From Syntrophobacterales bacterium (GTDB lineage: Bacteria; Desulfobacterota; Desulfobaccia; Desulfobaccales; 0-14-0-80-60-11): a stretch of DNA of 64,000 bases. Position 1 is the first letter of the stretch. Each line of letters begins with the position of its first letter. Below, one piece after another: positions 1-9,159 of this stretch. The notes below the pieces were generated by a model, which was given only the letters and a program-made list of their open reading frames with translations, was not told the origin of the DNA and did not search any database. The translations under genes were made by a program, and so were the position numbers. Location of the stretch: positions 22,204 through 86,203 of the forward strand of contig JAGVAH010000028.1 in assembly GCA_020060385.1 (NCBI GenBank), given 5' to 3'.

Positions 1-1
1 C

Positions 2-247
2 ACCGGCGAAGCCATCGTCGGCAATATCGGCTCCGATAAGCGCATGGATTTCACGGTAATCGGCGATGTGGTCAATGTGGCCGCGCGGTTGCTGGAACAT
101 GCCAAAGAATCGGAGGTAGACATCCTGCTCACTGAGGCCACCTTCCGGGAAGTGGAGGGCCTGTACCGGTTTCAGACCTTGCCGCCGGTGGTGCTCCGGG
201 GACGGAGAGAACCCACCGCAGTCTATCAATTACTGTCCGAAACATAG
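2..247 (+). CDS. Class III adenylate/guanylate cyclase, C-terminal fragment (cut by window edge)
   Basis: The 81 residues that are visible contain the end of a class III nucleotide cyclase catalytic domain. The string TGEAIVGNIGSDKR is followed by DFTVIGDVVNVAARL, which is the typical segment carrying the base-contacting residue and the transition-state Asn/Arg (N and R of VNVAARL). The last 40 residues close the domain and end at TAG. The start lies before the window, so upstream sensory domains are unknown. It makes cAMP or cGMP if the missing metal-binding aspartates are present. It sits directly upstream of sat, whose leader carries a CRP/FNR-type palindrome; any functional link is inference. 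Confidence 0.85.
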   Translation, partial: TGEAIVGNIGSDKRMDFTVIGDVVNVAARLLEHAKESEVDILLTEATFREVEGLYRFQTLPPVVLRGRREPTAVYQLLSET

Positions 248-302
248 GAATGATCAGGGTATCAGGGTATAGTCGAGAATAATAAAATTTGTGAAAAATT
301 TA

Positions 303-329
303 TTGACAAGCTTTTAGATATGTATTAAT
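303..329 (+). promoter_or_regulatory. Candidate sigma70 promoter upstream of sat
   Basis: A consensus -35 (TTGACA, 303-308) is followed after 15 bases by ATTAAT, preceded by TG to give an extended -10 (TGTATTAAT, 321-329). The spacing is short, which lowers confidence. The whole stretch 260-400 is strongly AT-rich compared with the genes around it, as expected of the control region of a heavily expressed gene. Confidence 0.4.
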
Positions 330-346
330 TTGAGAATCTGAATGAC

Positions 347-364
347 ATGTGAAATTTTTCACAT
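347..364. promoter_or_regulatory. CRP/FNR-type palindromic operator upstream of sat
   Basis: A perfect inverted repeat, ATGTGAAA-TT-TTTCACAT, contains TGTGA-N6-TCACA, the core of CRP/FNR-superfamily sites. Its centre is at 355.5. If it acts as a class II activator site (centre at -41.5), transcription would start near 397, and a weak -10 (TAGACA, 384-389) is correctly placed. A separate TTGACA at 303-308 with an AT-rich -10 near 323-329 could be a second promoter, in which case this site would lie just downstream of the start and act as a repressor site. Confidence 0.6.
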
Positions 365-418
365 TTTTCCAATCAACTAGCTTTAGACATAAAGTCTTAA
401 ACCCGAGGAGGAAGATAG

Positions 419-1648
419 ATGGCTTTAGTAAATCCGCTTGGAAAAGAAAAGAAATTAAAACCCTTACTGCTTTCCCCGGCCGAAATCGCTGAGGAGAAAA
501 AGCGGGCCAAGGAACTCACCGTGGTCACTCTGACCTCCCGGGAAACAGCCGACCTGATCATGATGGGTATCGGCGGTTTTACCCCCCTGGACGGTTTCAT
601 GGGCCAAGCCGACTGGAAAGGTTCCGTAGGCGACATGAAACTCACGGACGGCACCTTCTGGCCCATCCCCGTCACCATGTCCGTCAACAAGGGCAAGGCC
701 GATGCCATCAAGATCGGCCAGGAAGTGCTCCTGGTGGATGAAGAGACGGAAGAGATGATGGGGACCATGAAGGTCACCGATAAGTACGAGATCGACAAAG
801 CCTGGGAGTGCAAAGAGGTTTTCACTACCAATGATATGGAGCACCCGGGCGTGCAGATGGTCATGAACCAGGAGGCAGTCAACCTGGGCGGCACCGTTAA
901 AGTCTGGAGTGAAGGCCCCTTCCCGAAACAGTATCCCGGCCTCTACATGCGGCCCTGGGAAACCCGGAAGATGTTTGAGGACAAGGGTTGGAACACCATC
1001 GCCGCCCTGCAGCTCCGGAACCCCATGCACCGCTCCCACGAGTACCTGGCCAAGATCGCCATCGAGGTCTGCGACGGCTTGCTCATCCACCAGCTCCTGG
1101 GCAAACTGAAACCCGGGGACATCCCCGCGGAAGTGCGCACCGACGCCATCAACGTCCTCACCCAGTATTACTTTGTGAAGGACACCTGCATCCAGTCCGG
1201 CTATCCTTTGGATATGCGTTACGCCGGCCCCCGGGAAGCCCTGTTCCACGCGGTCTTCCGCCAAAACTTCGGCTGCTCCCACCTCATCGTCGGCCGGGAC
1301 CATGCGGGCGTCGGCGAGTACTACGGCCCCTTCGACGCCCAGAAGATCTTCACCCAGATCCCCAAGGACGCCCTGGAGCTCAAACCCCTGAACATCGACT
1401 GGACCTTCTTCTGCCACAAGTGCCGGGGCATGGCCTCCATGCGCACCTGCCCCCACGGCAAGGAAGACCGCCTCATGCTCTCCGGCACCATGCTCCGGAA
1501 GCTCCTCTCCGAAGGCGGGGAAGTGCCCGCGGACTTCAGCCGTCCGGAAGTCCTGGCGGTGCTCCGCAAGTACTACGCCGGCCTCACCGAGAAGGTGGAG
1601 GTCAAAGTCCACGGGTTCGCCACCGGCGACATCCCGGCCAAGAAGTAA
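419..1648 (+). CDS. sat: Sulfate adenylyltransferase (ATP sulfurylase)
   Basis: This cytoplasmic enzyme activates sulfate with ATP to adenosine 5'-phosphosulfate (APS) and pyrophosphate, the first step of dissimilatory sulfate reduction. The protein has 409 residues, normal for the homo-oligomeric prokaryotic family. [11 protein letters not shown] near residues 198-208 is the nucleotide-binding HxxH-type motif, and GRDHAGVG near 291-298 is the second conserved loop. A cysteine/histidine cluster (CHKCRGM near 331 and [10 protein letters not shown] near 344) matches the metal-binding site of sulfate-reducer and archaeal enzymes. There is no APS kinase domain. The ATG is preceded by GAGGAGGAAG with good spacing. 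aprB follows 95 bases later and qmoABC after aprA, so the complete APS pathway is clustered. Confidence 0.98.
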   Translation: MALVNPLGKEKKLKPLLLSPAEIAEEKKRAKELTVVTLTSRETADLIMMGIGGFTPLDGFMGQADWKGSVGDMKLTDGTFWPIPVTMSVNKGKADAIKIGQEVLLVDEETEEMMGTMKVTDKYEIDKAWECKEVFTTNDMEHPGVQMVMNQEAVNLGGTVKVWSEGPFPKQYPGLYMRPWETRKMFEDKGWNTIAALQLRNPMHRSHEYLAKIAIEVCDGLLIHQLLGKLKPGDIPAEVRTDAINVLTQYYFVKDTCIQSGYPLDMRYAGPREALFHAVFRQNFGCSHLIVGRDHAGVGEYYGPFDAQKIFTQIPKDALELKPLNIDWTFFCHKCRGMASMRTCPHGKEDRLMLSGTMLRKLLSEGGEVPADFSRPEVLAVLRKYYAGLTEKVEVKVHGFATGDIPAKK

Positions 1649-1658
1649 GGCGTCAAGC

Positions 1659-1694
1659 TGGGAGGAGGCGGAACCTGTCCCTAGCCTCCTCCCA
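1659..1694 (+). other. Stem-loop between sat and aprB
   Basis: A perfect 11-base-pair stem (1659-1669 with 1684-1694) encloses a 14-base loop. No U-run follows, so it is not a standard intrinsic terminator. It could adjust mRNA stability or the relative expression of sat and aprBA from one transcript. The alternative is a weak attenuator. Confidence 0.5.
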
Positions 1695-1743
1695 TGTAAG
1701 TATAAAGTTAACCGCTTTAACCCTAATGAGGAGGTTTTAAGTT

Positions 1744-2166
1744 ATGCCGAGTTTCGTAATCGTGGAAAAATGTGATGGCTGCAAAGCCCTGGACAAGACC
1801 GCTTGCCAGTACATTTGTCCCAATGACCTGATGGTCCTGGAGCCCGAACAGAAAAAGGCTTACAACCAGGAACCGGAACAGTGCTGGGAATGCTACAACT
1901 GCGTGAAGATTTGCCCCGTGCAGGCCATCGAAGTCCGGCACTATGCGGACATCATGCCCCTGGGCTCCAGCACCATCCCCATGCGGTCAAGCGACAGCAT
2001 CACCTGGACCATTAAGTTCCGGAATCAGAAGACCATCAAGCGGTTCAAATTCCCGGTCCGCACCACGCCGGAAGGCTCCATTGACTGCTTCAAGGGCAAA
2101 ACCATGCCCACGGCGGATGATCTGAAGAAACCCGGTTTCTTCACCGGCGCGGCCCGCACCGAGTAG
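1744..2166 (+). CDS. aprB: Adenylylsulfate (APS) reductase, beta subunit
   Basis: This is the iron-sulfur subunit of the cytoplasmic APS reductase, which reduces APS to sulfite and AMP. It carries two [4Fe-4S] clusters that pass electrons to the FAD in AprA. In the 140-residue protein, C10, C13, C21 and C25 and then C47, C50, C53 and C57 form the ferredoxin-like double-cluster fold. The rest is the C-terminal extension that wraps around AprA. The length and the CDGCKALDKTACQYICP pattern are diagnostic. The start follows GAGGAGG. aprA lies 37 bases downstream in the usual B-A order. Confidence 0.97.
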   Translation: MPSFVIVEKCDGCKALDKTACQYICPNDLMVLEPEQKKAYNQEPEQCWECYNCVKICPVQAIEVRHYADIMPLGSSTIPMRSSDSITWTIKFRNQKTIKRFKFPVRTTPEGSIDCFKGKTMPTADDLKKPGFFTGAARTE

Positions 2167-2203
2167 TCCAGCAGCAGCGAAAATTCAAGGAGGTTAATGA
2201 GAT

Positions 2204-4165
2204 ATGGCTCTGGAAAGAGAATTTTGTAAATGGTCTTTTTGTGCGAAACCGGCGGTAGAAACCATTGAGACCGACCTGCTGTTGGTGGGCGGCGGCATGG
2301 CCTGCACCGGCGCCGCAGTTGAAGCTATGGCTTATGCCAAAGGCCTTGGATTAAAAGTCACCTTGGTGGACAAAGCTGCTCTGGACCGTTCCGGCGCGGT
2401 GGCCATGGGTCTGTCGGCCATCAACACTTACGTGGGCGCGGAAAACAAGGTCGCCGATTACGTGGGCATGGTGCGCACCGACCTCATGGGCATCATCCGG
2501 GAAGATTTGGTCCACTCCCTGGGCTGCCACGTTGACCAGTCCGTGCACGACTTCCAGGATTGGGGCCTCCCCATCTGGCAGAAAGACGCGGAAAACCACA
2601 CCGTGGACGGCCAGGTGGCCCGGGACGAAGGCCTGCCCCTCCTGAAAGACGGCGGCATCTGCTGCCGCTCCGGCCGCTGGCAGTGCATGATCAACGGTGA
2701 ATCTTACAAGGTGATCGTGGCCGAAGCCGCCAAGAACGCCCTGGGGATGGAAAACATCTACGAGCGCGTCTTCATCGTCAAGTTGTTGACCGACAAGAAC
2801 AACAGCAACCGGGTCTGCGGCGCCGTGGGTTTCAGCGTTCGGGAGCACAAGACCTACGTCTTCAAATGCAAAGCCATGATCGTGGCCTGCGGCGGCGTGG
2901 TCAACGTCTTCCGGCCCCGGTCCGTGGGTGAAGGCCAGGGCCGCGCCTGGTATCCCGTCTGGAACGCCGGCTCCACCTATGCCATGCCCGCCGAAATCGG
3001 CGCCAAGATGGTCCTCATGGAAAACCGTTTCGTCCCCGCCCGCTTTAAGGACGGTTACGGCCCGGTGGGCGCCTGGTTCCTGTTCTTTAAAGCCCAGGCC
3101 ACCAATGCCTATAACGAAGACTACATGGCCAAGAACTGGGATAAGGTCAAGGAAGAGTATCCCGGCTACGCCGACTCCCCGGGCACCTGCCTCCGGAACC
3201 ATGCGGCCATGATGGAAATGCGGGCTGGCCGCGGCCCCATCATGATGCACACCGACAAGGCCATGCAGGCCCTGGCCGAGGTTCTGAGCAAGAAAGAGCT
3301 CAAACATCTGGAAGCGGAAGCCTGGGAAGACTTCCTGGATATGTCCATTTCCGCCGCCTGTCTGTGGGCCTCCTTCAACATGGAGCCCGACAAGGTGCCG
3401 TCGGAAATCATCCCCTCCGAGCCTTATCTGCTGGGTTCCCATGCCGGCTGCGCCGGTCTGTGGGTTTCCGGTCCGTCCAAGGGTTACCTGGGCGCGCCCG
3501 ATAGCTGGTTCTGGGGCTATGACCGCATGACCACCGTGGAAGGTCTGTTCACCGCGGGTGACGGCGTGGGCGCCTCCGGGCACAAGTTCTCCTCCGGCTC
3601 CCATGCTGAGGGCCGCATGGCCGCCAAGGGCGCCATCGCCTTCATCCTGGACCACAAGGACGACAAGCTGGAAGCCGCACAGAACATCGACGACGTCATC
3701 GCCGAGATCTACCTGCCCTTCGAGATTTACGAGAAGTACAAGGGCTTCACCACCGCTCCGGAGATCAACCCCAACTACCTGATGCCCAAGCAGGTGCAGA
3801 CCCGCTTGCAGAAGCTGATGGACGAGTATGTCGCCGGTTGCGCCACCATGTACCAGACCAACAAGCCGATGCTGGAAGAAGGCCTGAAGCGGCTCACCCT
3901 GCTGAAGGAAGACGCCACCCGGTTGGCCGCTCGGGACCTGCACGAACTGATGCGGGCCTGGGAGCAGTATCACCGCATCCTCTCCGGTGAGGCCCACCTG
4001 CGGCACATCCTCTTCCGGGAAGAGACCCGTTACCCCGGTTACTACTACCGCTCCGACTTCCTGAAGATCGACGACAGCAAATGGAAGGTCTTCACCATCT
4101 CCCAGTACAACAAGGACACCAACGAGTGGAAGTTTGAGACCGAGCCTTACAAGAAACTTTGCTAA
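2204..4165 (+). CDS. aprA: Adenylylsulfate (APS) reductase, alpha subunit
   Basis: This is the catalytic flavoprotein of APS reductase. FAD forms an adduct with APS, and its cleavage releases sulfite and AMP. At 653 residues it has the family length. An N-terminal dinucleotide-binding motif (DLLLVGGGMACTGAA, about 24-38) opens the succinate dehydrogenase/fumarate reductase-type FAD domain. A capping domain and a helical C-terminal domain follow; GLFTAGDGVGASGHKFSSGSH near 447-467 is the second FAD-contacting stretch. A ribosome-binding site (AAGGAGG) precedes the ATG. A strong terminator follows at 4221-4256, so aprBA transcription probably stops before qmoA. This gene is a standard marker for sulfate reducers. 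Confidence 0.98.
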   Translation: MALEREFCKWSFCAKPAVETIETDLLLVGGGMACTGAAVEAMAYAKGLGLKVTLVDKAALDRSGAVAMGLSAINTYVGAENKVADYVGMVRTDLMGIIREDLVHSLGCHVDQSVHDFQDWGLPIWQKDAENHTVDGQVARDEGLPLLKDGGICCRSGRWQCMINGESYKVIVAEAAKNALGMENIYERVFIVKLLTDKNNSNRVCGAVGFSVREHKTYVFKCKAMIVACGGVVNVFRPRSVGEGQGRAWYPVWNAGSTYAMPAEIGAKMVLMENRFVPARFKDGYGPVGAWFLFFKAQATNAYNEDYMAKNWDKVKEEYPGYADSPGTCLRNHAAMMEMRAGRGPIMMHTDKAMQALAEVLSKKELKHLEAEAWEDFLDMSISAACLWASFNMEPDKVPSEIIPSEPYLLGSHAGCAGLWVSGPSKGYLGAPDSWFWGYDRMTTVEGLFTAGDGVGASGHKFSSGSHAEGRMAAKGAIAFILDHKDDKLEAAQNIDDVIAEIYLPFEIYEKYKGFTTAPEINPNYLMPKQVQTRLQKLMDEYVAGCATMYQTNKPMLEEGLKRLTLLKEDATRLAARDLHELMRAWEQYHRILSGEAHLRHILFREETRYPGYYYRSDFLKIDDSKWKVFTISQYNKDTNEWKFETEPYKKLC

Positions 4166-4220
4166 CCTCTGAGCGTCTCCGGGGCTCCGGATTTTCCGGG
4201 GCCCCGGGCCGCTTTGGGCC

Positions 4221-4256
4221 TGGCCGTGGCCGCAAGCCAGCCACGGCCATTTTTTT
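4221..4256 (+). terminator. Intrinsic terminator after aprA
   Basis: A perfect 10-base-pair GC-rich stem (4221-4230 with 4240-4249), a 9-base loop and seven T residues (4250-4256). It separates the sat-aprBA transcript from qmoABC. Confidence 0.9.
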
Positions 4257-4304
4257 AGGGGGAAGTTAACAATCCACGGCCCCTGCCCAGAGAAGAAATT
4301 TCGC

Positions 4305-4331
4305 TTGCACTTCTATTCACAATGTTATAGG
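4305..4331 (+). promoter_or_regulatory. Candidate promoter of qmoABC
   Basis: TTGCAC (4305-4310) and an extended -10, TGTTATAGG (4323-4331), are separated by 15 bases. They lie between the aprA terminator and the qmoA start, where an independent promoter is required. No palindrome like the one before sat is visible here. Confidence 0.4.
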
Positions 4332-4415
4332 TTAGCTGGTGTGCCCGAATATAGGGCCTGGGCCGGATTATGCCTGAAAGCTCTGGCTCGGGAAATGTCC
4401 TGAAGGAGGACTGGT

Positions 4416-5678
4416 GTGAACGCCGAAAATCGTAAGGTTCTGGTAATCGGGGGAGGCATAAGCGGCCTCACCGCCGCCCTGGAAGCGGCGGAAGCCGGGG
4501 CCCAGGTCATCATTACCGAAAAGGCTCCCTACCTGGGCGGCCGGGTGGCCCAACTCCACCGGTATTTTCCCAAACTCTGCCCGCCCACCTGCGGCCTGGA
4601 GATCAACTTTCGCCGCATTAAAGAAAACCCCAGGGTCGTCTTTTACACCATGGCGGAAGTCACCCAGATCAGCGGCAGCGCCGGTGATTTTGAGGTCACC
4701 GTAAAGGTCAATCCCCGCTATGTCAATGACCGTTGCACCGGCTGCGACGCTTGCGCGGCGGCTTGTCCCCAATGGCGGGTCAATGACTTCAACTACGGTC
4801 TGGATAAGACCAAAGCGGCCTATCTCCCCTTTGATATGGCCTTTCCCCAAAAGTACGTCATCGATGCCTCAGCCTGCACCGGCGACTGCGGGAAAAAGTG
4901 TCTGGAGGCCTGTAAGTACGAGGCCATCGATCTGAACATGAAGCCGGAAACCCTGAAGTTTAACGTGGGCTCCATTATCATGGCCGGCGGCTGGGAACCC
5001 TACGACATCGCCAAGGCGGACAATCTGGGGTTCGGGAAGGTGGCCAACGTCATCACCAACATGCAGATGGAGCGCCTGGCGGCAGTCAACGGTCCCACCG
5101 GCGGCCAGATTATCCGGCCTTCGGATCAGGCTCCGGCCAAAAAAGTGGCCTTTGTGCAGTGCGCCGGCTCCCGGGATGAAAATCATCTCCCCTATTGTTC
5201 CTACATTTGCTGCATGGCGTCCCTGAAGCAGGCCACTTATCTCCGGGAAAAAGACCCGGAGGCCGAAGCATACATCTTTTATATCGATATCCGCTCCCCG
5301 GGCCGTTATGAGCAGTTTTTCTGGAAGGTGCGGGATGACGAGGGCGTCCACCTCATCCGGGGCAAAGTGGCCAAGGTGGAGCAGGAGCCCGGAACCGGCA
5401 ACGTCATGATCGTGGCGGAAGATACCGCCACCGGCGACAAGGTGCGCATGACCTTCGACCTGGTGGTCCTGGCCGCAGGCATGGTGCCTTCCACCAAGGC
5501 CTCTCCCTTCCCTCTGCCGCTGTCCTATACCCCGGACGGCTTCATCATCCAGGAGCTCTTGCCCCCTGGAGTTTTCGCCGTGGGTACGATGAAGGGCCCC
5601 CTGGACGTGATGAAATCCAATGAGGACGCCACCGGGGCTGCGCTTAAGAGTCTCATCAGCGCGGGTGGGAGGTCATGA
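4416..5678 (+). CDS. qmoA: Quinone-interacting membrane-bound oxidoreductase complex, subunit A
   Basis: QmoA is a soluble HdrA-like flavoprotein of the QmoABC complex, which links the menaquinone pool to APS reductase. The 420-residue protein begins with a Rossmann FAD motif (VLVIGGGISGLTAALEAAE, about 5-23) and has a CPPTCGLEINFRR stretch characteristic of HdrA-related proteins. A cluster-binding CTGCDACAAACP segment lies near 107-118. A further CAGSRDENHLPYCSYICC segment lies near 247-264. The start is GTG with GAAGGAGGA ahead of it. The stop overlaps the qmoB start (ATGA), indicating translational coupling. Confidence 0.95.
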   Translation: MNAENRKVLVIGGGISGLTAALEAAEAGAQVIITEKAPYLGGRVAQLHRYFPKLCPPTCGLEINFRRIKENPRVVFYTMAEVTQISGSAGDFEVTVKVNPRYVNDRCTGCDACAAACPQWRVNDFNYGLDKTKAAYLPFDMAFPQKYVIDASACTGDCGKKCLEACKYEAIDLNMKPETLKFNVGSIIMAGGWEPYDIAKADNLGFGKVANVITNMQMERLAAVNGPTGGQIIRPSDQAPAKKVAFVQCAGSRDENHLPYCSYICCMASLKQATYLREKDPEAEAYIFYIDIRSPGRYEQFFWKVRDDEGVHLIRGKVAKVEQEPGTGNVMIVAEDTATGDKVRMTFDLVVLAAGMVPSTKASPFPLPLSYTPDGFIIQELLPPGVFAVGTMKGPLDVMKSNEDATGAALKSLISAGGRS

Positions 5679-7843
5679 TGGAAAAGAAATTCGGAGTCTA
5701 TCTGTGTAAGGGCTGTGGCATCGCCGATGCCATAGATTTTGAGAGTCTTACCAAGGTGATCAAAAAAGAGGGTAAGATTCAACATATCAAAGAACATGAC
5801 ATCCTCTGCAGCCCCGACGGCCGGGCCATGGTCCTGGAAGACCTGAAGCCGGAAGGGGAGGGCATCAATGCCCTGGTCATCGCCGCCTGTTCCCCCCGGG
5901 TGAAATACGAGGAGCTGGATTTCCCCAACTGCCTGGTGGAACGCTGCAATATCCGGGAGCTGGTGGCCTGGACCCAGGAGCCCAAGGGGGAAGATACCCA
6001 GGCCCTGGCGGAAGATTATCTGCGCATGTACTGCGCCCGGGTGAAGAAATCCGAGCTGCCGGAGCCTTACGAGACCGAGTGCGATAAGACCATCCTGGTC
6101 ATCGGCGGCGGGGCCGCGGGCTTAAGCGCGGCTTTGGAAGCGGCCAATGACGGCTACCAGGTGTTGTTGGTGGAAAAAGAGGCTGAACTGGGCGGTTACG
6201 GCGCCAAGATGTACCGGCAGACCCCCTCCAGTTACCCCTTCACCACCCTCCAGGAGCCCACGGTTATTAAGAAGATCAAAGAGGTCCAGAGCCATCCCAA
6301 TATCCGGGTGATGACCTCTGCGGCCATCGAGAAGATCGAAGGCCAACCCGGCCTCCTGGACGCCCACATCCAGACCAACGGCAATCTGGAGACCATCCGG
6401 GTAGGTTCTGTTGTCCTGGCCGCGGGCTCCAAGCCCTATGACGCCACCAAGCTCGCCCATTTGGGTTATGGCGTCTCCCAGGATGTGATCACCAACCTGG
6501 AAATGGAAGAACTGGCCAAAAAGGGCCGGATCGTGCGGCCCTCGGATGGTAAAGCCCCCCAGACGGTGGCCTTCATCCAGTGCGCCGGTTCCCGGGACCC
6601 GGAACATCTGCCCTATTGCTCCGATTTCTGCTGCTTGACCTCCCTGAAGCAAGCCCTCTATGTGCGGCAGCAGAACCCGGAGGCGGTGGCTTATATCCTC
6701 TATAAAGATATCCGCACTCCGGGTCAGTCGGAGTTGTTCTACAAAGAAGCGCAAAGCGACCCCGGGGTGATGCTCACCAAGGCGGAAGTCACCGGGGTGA
6801 CCCAGGGCGCTGGCGGCAAGCTGCTGGTTAATGCCTCGGAGTCTCTCCTGGGTGAAAACGTGGCCTTCGAGGCCGATCTGGTGGTGCTGGCCACCGGGTT
6901 GGTCCCCGTCACCCTGGACGCGCCGGTCATCAACCTGGAGTACCGCCAGGGGCCGGGTCTGCCGGAGACCGAAGTCTACAACGGCTTTGCCGACTCCAAC
7001 TTCATCTGCTTTCCCTATGAAACCCGCCGCACCGCCATCTACGCCGCCGGCGGCGTGCGCCAGGCCATGACCACCCCCATGGCCATGGAAGACGGCGTGG
7101 GCGCAGCCTGCAAGGCCATCCAGGCGGTGGAGCATGTGGCCGCGGGCATGGCCGTGCATCCCCGGGCCTGGGACGAGACCTTCCCGGACCCCTTCATGCA
7201 GCGCTGCACCTCTTGTAAACGCTGCACCGAGGAATGTCCCTTCGGGGCCATTGAAGAAGACGAGAAAGGCACGCCTTTCTTCAAGATCAACCGCTGCCGC
7301 CGCTGCGGCACCTGCATGGGGGCCTGCCCCGAACGCATCGTCTTCTTCAAAGACTTAAACGTGGACCTCATCGGCTCCATGATTAAGGCCGTGGATGTGC
7401 CCGAAATAGAGGACGAGGATGATCCGGTGTTTCCGGTCCGGATCATCGGCCTGATCTGCGAAAACGACGCCATGCCGGCCCTGGATGCCGCTGCCTTGCA
7501 TCGCCTCAAGATAGACCCCACGATTCGGTTCATTTCGTTACGCTGCATGGGTTCCTTCGCCATGGAGTGGATTAAAATCGCCCTGAACAATGGGATAGAC
7601 GGCATGATCCTCCTGGGCTGCAAGTATGGCGATGACTACCAGTGCCACTTTGCCAAGGGCAGCGAGCTCTGCGCCTACAGGCTCACCAAGCTCTCGGAAA
7701 CCCTGGACAAACTGGGACTGGAAGCAGACCGGGTGCAGCAGTTCCAGATCGCTATCTCCGATTTCAACGAACTCCCCCAAATGCTGAGCGACTTTGTGGC
7801 CCGGGTGAGAGAAATCGGCCCCAACCCCTTCAAGGGTTTATAG
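5675..7843 (+). CDS. qmoB: Quinone-interacting membrane-bound oxidoreductase complex, subunit B
   Basis: This 722-residue HdrA/MvhD-like flavo-iron-sulfur protein is the second cytoplasmic subunit of Qmo. An N-terminal region with a CKGCGIADAID segment precedes a FAD Rossmann motif (ILVIGGGAAGLSAALEAAN near 138-156). Two [4Fe-4S] motifs lie near 510-550 (CTSCKRCTEECP and CRRCGTCMGACP). The C-terminal part resembles MvhD, the small protein that feeds electrons to HdrA in methanogens. The central section closely parallels QmoA, as expected for paralogous subunits (a shared AGSRDPEHLPYCS-type motif). It starts inside the qmoA stop and is followed 13 bases later by qmoC with its own GGAGG site. 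Confidence 0.96.
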   Translation: MMEKKFGVYLCKGCGIADAIDFESLTKVIKKEGKIQHIKEHDILCSPDGRAMVLEDLKPEGEGINALVIAACSPRVKYEELDFPNCLVERCNIRELVAWTQEPKGEDTQALAEDYLRMYCARVKKSELPEPYETECDKTILVIGGGAAGLSAALEAANDGYQVLLVEKEAELGGYGAKMYRQTPSSYPFTTLQEPTVIKKIKEVQSHPNIRVMTSAAIEKIEGQPGLLDAHIQTNGNLETIRVGSVVLAAGSKPYDATKLAHLGYGVSQDVITNLEMEELAKKGRIVRPSDGKAPQTVAFIQCAGSRDPEHLPYCSDFCCLTSLKQALYVRQQNPEAVAYILYKDIRTPGQSELFYKEAQSDPGVMLTKAEVTGVTQGAGGKLLVNASESLLGENVAFEADLVVLATGLVPVTLDAPVINLEYRQGPGLPETEVYNGFADSNFICFPYETRRTAIYAAGGVRQAMTTPMAMEDGVGAACKAIQAVEHVAAGMAVHPRAWDETFPDPFMQRCTSCKRCTEECPFGAIEEDEKGTPFFKINRCRRCGTCMGACPERIVFFKDLNVDLIGSMIKAVDVPEIEDEDDPVFPVRIIGLICENDAMPALDAAALHRLKIDPTIRFISLRCMGSFAMEWIKIALNNGIDGMILLGCKYGDDYQCHFAKGSELCAYRLTKLSETLDKLGLEADRVQQFQIAISDFNELPQMLSDFVARVREIGPNPFKGL

Positions 7844-7856
7844 GAGGTAATGTTCC

Positions 7857-8975
7857 ATGGCTGGCGAAACTACCATCATCAAACCGGACCTGCAATTCGT
7901 CAATCAGGTCATTGCCTCCGGGGGGGACACCTTAAAGAAATGCTATCAGTGTGACACCTGCTCGGTGGTCTGTAACCCCACCCCGGACGCCAAACCCTTT
8001 CCCCGGAAAGAGATGCTGCAGGCCCAATGGGGCATGAAAAGCGTCCTGAAATCCCCGGACATCTGGCTGTGCCATCAGTGCAGCGATTGCACGGTCTATT
8101 GTCCCCGGGGGGCCAAACCTGGGGAGGTGATGAACTCCCTCAGAAAAATGTGTATCCAGGAGTATGCCACCCCGCCCCTGTTGGCCAAGATGGTGGGGGA
8201 TCCCAAGTTCCTCCTGGCCCTCATTGCTTTCCCGGTGTTGCTGCTGCTGGCGGCCCTGAAGGTCACCGGCCACCTGGCTCTGCCCACCGGCACCATTGTT
8301 TACGCCAAACTCTTCCCCACCCTGCTGGTGGACGCCATCTTCGTGCCCGCGTTCTTCTTTGCCGCGGCCGTGCTGGCCAAGGGGGTGCTGGCTTACTGGA
8401 AGGATATCAACGAGGCCAACCCTTGGAAGGTCAAGGTGGAGGGCAACCTGGTGATCAATCTCATCGCCACCCTCAAAGATATCTTAATGCATAACAAGTT
8501 CCGGCTGTGCGAAACTACTTATCCCCGTTCCACCAACCACCTGTTCGTACTGTTCGGATTCATCTTCCTGGCCATAGTCACCGGCTGGGGTTTCCTCAAC
8601 GAATGGGTGTTGCACGTGGAAGCGCCATATTTCCTGCTGTCGCCCATCAAATTGTTGGCCATGGCCGGCACCGCGGCTTTGCTCTACGGGATCTTCAACA
8701 TCATCAAATCCCGGCAGGCCAATGCCGAACAGGCCGGTCTGGGCGGCTACTATGACTGGTTTTTCATCTACGTGGTCTTTGCCGTAGGCGCCACCGGCCT
8801 GCTGTCCTGGCTCTTCCGCCTGGTGGGCATCAGGATCCTGGCTTACCCCACCTACTTCCTGCACCTGACCTCGGTGTTCTGCCTGTTCTTCTATGCGCCC
8901 TACACCAAGATGGCCCATATGGTGTACCGCACCGCGGCCATGCTCTATGCCCGGATGTCAGGACGGGGATTCTAA
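7857..8975 (+). CDS. qmoC: Quinone-interacting membrane-bound oxidoreductase complex, subunit C
   Basis: This is the membrane anchor and quinone-reactive subunit, a fusion of an HdrC-like iron-sulfur domain and an HdrE-like heme b membrane domain. Cysteine motifs CYQCDTCSVVC (about 29-39) and CHQCSDCTVYCP (about 72-83) hold two [4Fe-4S] clusters. From about residue 115 onward there are roughly six hydrophobic helices, with histidines suited to b-heme ligation. The 372-residue length fits the family. The protein ends just before a strong terminator, so qmoABC is one closed transcription unit. No hdrBC genes follow, which differs from some Gram-positive sulfate reducers. Confidence 0.95.
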   Translation: MAGETTIIKPDLQFVNQVIASGGDTLKKCYQCDTCSVVCNPTPDAKPFPRKEMLQAQWGMKSVLKSPDIWLCHQCSDCTVYCPRGAKPGEVMNSLRKMCIQEYATPPLLAKMVGDPKFLLALIAFPVLLLLAALKVTGHLALPTGTIVYAKLFPTLLVDAIFVPAFFFAAAVLAKGVLAYWKDINEANPWKVKVEGNLVINLIATLKDILMHNKFRLCETTYPRSTNHLFVLFGFIFLAIVTGWGFLNEWVLHVEAPYFLLSPIKLLAMAGTAALLYGIFNIIKSRQANAEQAGLGGYYDWFFIYVVFAVGATGLLSWLFRLVGIRILAYPTYFLHLTSVFCLFFYAPYTKMAHMVYRTAAMLYARMSGRGF

Positions 8976-9006
8976 CACTTTACATCTTGGCAGGTAGACC
9001 TTACAG

Positions 9007-9036
9007 CCGGCCCCCCTGGGGGGGCCGGTTTTTTTT
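9007..9036 (+). terminator. Intrinsic terminator after qmoC
   Basis: A 10-base-pair stem of almost pure G/C (9007-9016 with 9019-9028) is followed by eight T residues. It closes the qmoABC unit. Confidence 0.9.
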
Positions 9037-9159
9037 GAAGGAGCAAGCATCAGAGAACATTTGCAGATGAAAAAAACTTTACTTTCAAATGGATTAATTG
9101 TAAACAAAAGCACTTCTTAACCAGATACCTGCCCAGCATTGATTAAAGGAGGGCGTGCC

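Noticed and set aside
464..1612. Long open frame antisense to sat (and similar antisense frames under aprA, qmoB, comM, PBP1A and lysS)
   Set aside because: These arise from GC-rich codon bias in the real gene. They have no ribosome-binding sites and His/Gly/Gln-rich translations without family resemblance.
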